Of a stretch of 64,000 nucleotides of DNA, positions 60,679 through 64,000 are shown piece after piece. Source of the stretch: Natronorubrum sulfidifaciens JCM 14089. GTDB lineage: Archaea; Halobacteriota; Halobacteria; Halobacteriales; Natrialbaceae. Below the pieces are notes generated by a model. It saw only the letters and a list, made by a program, of their open reading frames with translations. It had not been told where the DNA came from and ran no database searches. The first letter of the stretch is position 1. Each line of letters opens with the position of its first letter. The stretch lies in NCBI RefSeq assembly GCF_000337735.1, contig NZ_AOHX01000041.1, positions 13,111 through 77,110 of the forward strand, in the 5' to 3' direction. Position numbers and translations under genes: made by a program.

Positions 60679-61860
60679 CTACCAGCCGCGGTCGTCGTCG
60701 CGGCCGTTCTCGTCGCGTTCTTGATCCCGTGTGTCGTCGCCCCACAGATCGTCCGGATCGTCGTCCCACGAGCGGCCGTCGTCGGTCGACCAGCGGTCCC
60801 GATCCTGTGAGTCGCGGTCGTCGTGGTCGGTGCGGGTGTCGCCGTTCCAGCCGTCGTCCTGGTCGGCCAGTTCACCGCCGTCGGAGCGAACTGCCGCTCG
60901 CTGGTCGGGAATCAGATCGAGGTCAGGGTCCGTATCGCCAAGCAGTAACAGCGCGTAGTACTGGAAGTACGTCGCGATCGGCGTCCAGACGAGTGCGATG
61001 AACAACAGGATGCTCACGACTGCCAACACCACGACCGGAACCGCCAACAATAGGCCGATATCGCCGATGAGCGCGAGCAAGACGAGTACGATCGCAAACG
61101 GTATCAGCAGTGCCAAGACACCGAACGCGATACCGAACCAGGCGGCGATCGAGATCGCGATCGAGAGAATCCAGACCAACAGCAGATAGACCACGTACTC
61201 GAGCCAGTTACCCCGTACTGTCGGCCAGAATCGACCCCAAGCGCTGAGCACGCCGCGGTCTTCTTTGAGCATGACCGGGACGACGAAGGCGCTGGTAAAG
61301 CGCTGGACGATCGAGTAGCCGACGAAGAGTCCGAACCCGTACAGAGCGTACGCCGCAACCAATCCCGCCGAGAGTCCGCCGAGTTCACCCTGGAAGAAGA
61401 CGATCGCACCCGGACCGACAGCCAAAACGCCGGTGACGAGTAACACCCCTAACTGGAACAGGAACAGCCGAACGCCGTTGCCAATGTTCGCGGAAAAGTA
61501 CCGTCTGAGATGCACCTCACTCGAGCGTAACGATTCGATGAAGACGAACTCCATGACCGCGCCAATGATCGTATAGAGCAGCCAGAACACCAGCACGATC
61601 CCGGCGACGATGAGCAGCCCCAGTATGAGCTCTTCGACCGGGAACTCGTCTCCGAACGCCGTTTCGAACTCGGTGGTGTCATCGATTGTCGGCTCGGTCA
61701 CCGTTCCAACGTCGCCGCCGGGCACCGTTGGGCCACTGAATCCGAGCGAACTCACGAAGAAGACGACGATTGCGAGTTTGACCCACAACCCGAATCGGAT
61801 CGGTGTCAGGAGGTTTCGCGTCGTGGCGAGTGCGTCACTCAGGTTGTCGATCGCGTCCAT
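60679..61860 (-). CDS. Multi-pass membrane protein (DUF7544/DUF4013-like)
   Basis: 393 residues from ATG 61860. About six to seven membrane helices: FGLWVKLAIVVFFVSSLGF, ELILGLLIVAGIVLVFWLLY, LFLFQLGVLLVTGVLAVGPG, LVAAYALYGFGLFVGYSIVQ, VVYLLLVWILSIAISIAAWF and VLVLLALIGDIGLLLAVPVVV. The end is a disordered acidic/Arg/Trp tail (DRWSTDDGRSWDDDPDDLWG). Haloarchaeal families with this outline have no known function. It resembles in outline the membrane protein at 2.1 kb. Own promoter, divergent from the kinase-like gene. Confidence 0.75.
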   Translation of the reverse strand: MDAIDNLSDALATTRNLLTPIRFGLWVKLAIVVFFVSSLGFSGPTVPGGDVGTVTEPTIDDTTEFETAFGDEFPVEELILGLLIVAGIVLVFWLLYTIIGAVMEFVFIESLRSSEVHLRRYFSANIGNGVRLFLFQLGVLLVTGVLAVGPGAIVFFQGELGGLSAGLVAAYALYGFGLFVGYSIVQRFTSAFVVPVMLKEDRGVLSAWGRFWPTVRGNWLEYVVYLLLVWILSIAISIAAWFGIAFGVLALLIPFAIVLVLLALIGDIGLLLAVPVVVLAVVSILLFIALVWTPIATYFQYYALLLLGDTDPDLDLIPDQRAAVRSDGGELADQDDGWNGDTRTDHDDRDSQDRDRWSTDDGRSWDDDPDDLWGDDTRDQERDENGRDDDRGW

Positions 61861-62046
61861 ACTCGGTTCCGTATTCCGTTGCGGGATTGATAATAATACT
61901 GCTCCGAGCACACCCCATCTCCGATTTTGGCTGTCGGCGTCGCCGTTCGAACGGTGGAGTGGACGGCTATTATTAACAGATGTATTATACGTCTCGATAG
62001 CGACAGTTCGAGACGCATTTAACTCCCAAGCCCTCACATCCGACGT

Positions 62047-62856
62047 ATGGATATCCGCCGGCTTGCACGAGGAACCGTCGAATGGAGCCGCCTCGAGCGT
62101 GTCATCCAGACGCTGGCGGATCGGTACGGTCGCGAGTGTGTCCGCGTCGAGTTTCTCGAGGCTGACAACTGGCTGTCGGTTCCCTGTGTGATCGAGGAGG
62201 AGTGGTTCGTCAAGATCGTCTCGCGACAGAACGCCCTCGTCCACGCCATGTTGACGACCGGACGCAACGTCGGCGCAGTCTCGGCGGGCACTGGCGGGTT
62301 TTTCGGCCGGTTCGACACGCCACGGGAGATGGTCGAACATGAGTACGAAGCGACCGAGCGAATGCGTGAGATCGGAATCAACGCACCACGCCCGATCGAC
62401 GCCTTCGAAGTCAACGGCCTCGGTGTGCTCGTCCTCGAGTATCTGCCCGACTTTCGATCGTTGGACGACGCACCCGACTGGCTCGTCGCCGAGCGGGCCT
62501 CGGAGCTGTTCGAGATGCTGGCGACACTGCGCGATCACGGCATGGCTCACGGCGATCTGCGGGCCGAAAATATCCTCCTGTGTGACGACGAGTTCTACTT
62601 CATCGACGCGACCAACGTCCACGACGACCGTGTCGAAGAGACCACCGCCTACGACCTCGCCTGTGCACTCGCCGTCCTCGAGCCACGGATCGGCGCTCAC
62701 GACGCCGTCGCGGCCGCCAAACCGGTGTACGAGCCCTCGGAATTGCTGCTTTCCCGTCGATTTCTCGATTTCGTCCGCCTGCGACCGGACCACGAGTTCG
62801 ATGCCGCGACGTTACGGACCGAACTCGAGCGGGCGGCCAACGTTGACCGACTGTAA
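62047..62856 (+). CDS. RIO-type atypical kinase-like protein
   Basis: 269 residues. WFVKIVSRQNALVH has the phosphate-binding Lys, EYEATERMREIGINAPRPID is helix C and the following strand, HGDLRAENILL is the catalytic loop (Asp as base, Asn for metal), and FYFIDATNVHD is the metal-binding Asp segment where RIO proteins have IDVSQ. A typical activation loop is missing, as expected for RIO-like kinases. Substrate unknown; archaeal RIO proteins act in ribosome maturation but this one is more divergent. TATA-like CATTTAACT lies about 30 bp upstream. Confidence 0.78.
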   Translation: MDIRRLARGTVEWSRLERVIQTLADRYGRECVRVEFLEADNWLSVPCVIEEEWFVKIVSRQNALVHAMLTTGRNVGAVSAGTGGFFGRFDTPREMVEHEYEATERMREIGINAPRPIDAFEVNGLGVLVLEYLPDFRSLDDAPDWLVAERASELFEMLATLRDHGMAHGDLRAENILLCDDEFYFIDATNVHDDRVEETTAYDLACALAVLEPRIGAHDAVAAAKPVYEPSELLLSRRFLDFVRLRPDHEFDAATLRTELERAANVDRL

Positions 62857-63043
62857 CGGGTCGTTGCCGACCCAACTGAAACCGGACTGATACCAACAAC
62901 CGTTACAGCCCATCAGTTGGTGAGATGTTGCCGGTCAGTGACGACCGTATTCGGTCGCCGGCGGCCAGACTGTTCGGGTTGGCTGGCTGCCGACCGTGTG
63001 AATCACCAGCACCGTTTTCAGGACAGTCGTCGTCTCTATTGGT

Positions 63044-64000
63044 ATGAGCCAACACGCAACAGCACACGTATCCGGCCACTACATCGGCGGCGAGTGGATC
63101 GACGGACACGGCTCTGTGACCTTCGAAAGCGAGAACCCGGCGACCGGCGAGTCGCTCGCGACGTTCCGGCGCGGGACGGCTGCCGACGTCGACGCAGCGC
63201 TTGCAGCCGCCGAGGACGCCTTCGAGGAGTGGCGGTCACTGTCGTACATCGACCGTGCGGAGTACCTCTGGGACATCTACCACGAACTGCGTGATCGCCA
63301 CGCGGAACTCGGCGAAATCGTCTCGAGGGAGTGTGGCAAGGAGATTTCGGAGGGGAAAGCCGATGTCACCGAAGCCTGGCACATGGTCGAGTGGGCGGCG
63401 GGCAACGCTCGCCATCCGCACGGCGATGTCGTCCCCTCGGAAGTCGCGGGCAAAGATTCCTACATGCGCCGCAAGCCCCGGGGCGTCGTCAGCTGTATCA
63501 CCCCGTGGAACTTCCCGGTCGCGATCCCGTTCTGGCATATGGCCATCGCGCTCGTCGAGGGCAACACCGTCGTCTGGAAGCCCGCCGAACAGACGCCGTG
63601 GTGTGGCCAGATCATCGCCGAGATGTTCGAAGACGCCGGCATTCCCGACGGCGTCTTCAACATGGTCCAGGGCTACGGCGATGCCGGCAGTGCGCTCGTC
63701 GACGATTCGAGGGTCGACACCGTTCTCTTTACCGGCTCCGCCGAAGTCGGCCACGAAATCGCCGACACGGTCGGCGGCGAACCCGGCAAACTCGCGGCCT
63801 GTGAGATGGGCGGCAAAAACGGGATCATCGTTACGGAGGACGCCGACCTCGACATCGCCGTCCACTCCGCAGTGATGTCCAGTTTCAAGACGACCGGCCA
63901 GCGCTGTGTCTCCGCCGAGCGCCTGATCGTCCACACCGACGTCTACGACGAGTTCAAAGCCCGATTCGTCGAGATCGCTGAAGACATCGCCGTCGGCGAC
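63044..64000 (+). CDS. Aldehyde dehydrogenase, 3' end outside the window
   Basis: The first 319 residues, with no stop before the window edge. Cofactor strand ITPWNFPVAIPFWHMA, FTGSAEVGHEIA (nucleotide loop), catalytic Glu254 in CEMGGKNGIIV and catalytic Cys288 in TTGQRCVSAERL. It is a member of the NAD(P)-dependent aldehyde dehydrogenase superfamily; full length should be near 500 residues. The specific aldehyde (for example aminoadipate or succinate semialdehyde) cannot be set. Start ATG 63044, promoter not obvious. The preceding 187 bp hold no gene. Confidence 0.9.
   Translation, partial: MSQHATAHVSGHYIGGEWIDGHGSVTFESENPATGESLATFRRGTAADVDAALAAAEDAFEEWRSLSYIDRAEYLWDIYHELRDRHAELGEIVSRECGKEISEGKADVTEAWHMVEWAAGNARHPHGDVVPSEVAGKDSYMRRKPRGVVSCITPWNFPVAIPFWHMAIALVEGNTVVWKPAEQTPWCGQIIAEMFEDAGIPDGVFNMVQGYGDAGSALVDDSRVDTVLFTGSAEVGHEIADTVGGEPGKLAACEMGGKNGIIVTEDADLDIAVHSAVMSSFKTTGQRCVSAERLIVHTDVYDEFKARFVEIAEDIAVGD

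Noticed and set aside
60679-62793. A 704-residue reading of the membrane protein gene
   Set aside because: The first 311 residues are antisense to the RIO-like kinase gene and cross its promoter; the ATG at 61860 gives a complete membrane protein.
1-64000. CRISPR array or transposase genes
   Set aside because: No regular short repeats with spacers and no transposase, integrase or recombinase signature were seen in any frame.

Overview
The window is chromosomal DNA of an extremely halophilic archaeon (class Halobacteria). The evidence is high GC, very acidic proteins, Tat-type signal peptides, TATA/BRE promoters with many short or absent leaders, an archaeal 7S/SRP RNA, archaeal lipid and RNase P proteins, and an Orc1/Cdc6-type origin. 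The mix of genes (aerobic CO dehydrogenase, two glutamate dehydrogenases beside a CitE-like lyase) fits Natrialbales-type haloarchaea, but the genus is an inference. Almost everything is coding; there is no prophage, transposase gene or CRISPR array.

Layout. 0-10 kb: acetyltransferase, PQQ-propeller/membrane pair, tRNA-Gly with a nearby copy of its 3' end, Trm9-like methyltransferase, an ABC ATPase under an iron-box palindrome, and small conserved haloarchaeal genes. 10-17 kb: purA, DoxX, Trm112, and the cbiX/DR2241 sirohydrochlorin pair. 17.5-23 kb: a tandemly duplicated two-gene module. Each copy is a Tat lipoprotein resembling a family-5 peptide-binding protein, but with its two halves in circularly permuted order, translationally coupled to a PAP2/Aur1-like membrane enzyme. 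No permease or ATPase is present. 23-34 kb: RNase P subunit Rpr2, YhbY, MscS, a 49-aa membrane protein, the SRP RNA gene, DUF5798, a RecA-like ATPase, a UbiA prenyltransferase, tRNA-Arg, an HTH/HTH/ketoreductase operon, and squalene/phytoene synthase.

34.5-46.8 kb holds a form I aerobic CO dehydrogenase locus. moeA-mobA (molybdenum cofactor) runs divergently from coxG-M-S-L-(XdhC/YHS)-D-E-DUF364-XdhC, nearly all of it translationally coupled. The large subunit has the AYRCSFR active-site loop. Extra Cys-rich parts (a CoxS tail, and a YHS domain on an XdhC protein) suggest metal handling for the Mo-S-Cu centre. 47.7-49.4 kb is a gluconeogenic aldolase/fructose-bisphosphatase pair behind a perfect palindrome. 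52-59 kb is a replication origin: orc1/cdc6 with six origin-recognition-box repeats and an AT-rich stretch, bracketed by two glutamate dehydrogenase genes and a CitE-like lyase. The window ends inside an aldehyde dehydrogenase gene.

Between genes there is a family of about 80-bp palindromes, four clear copies, each lying just 3' of a minus-strand gene. The strongest candidates for undescribed biology are the permuted binding protein/PAP2 module, this palindrome family, and the metal-handling additions to the CO dehydrogenase cluster.
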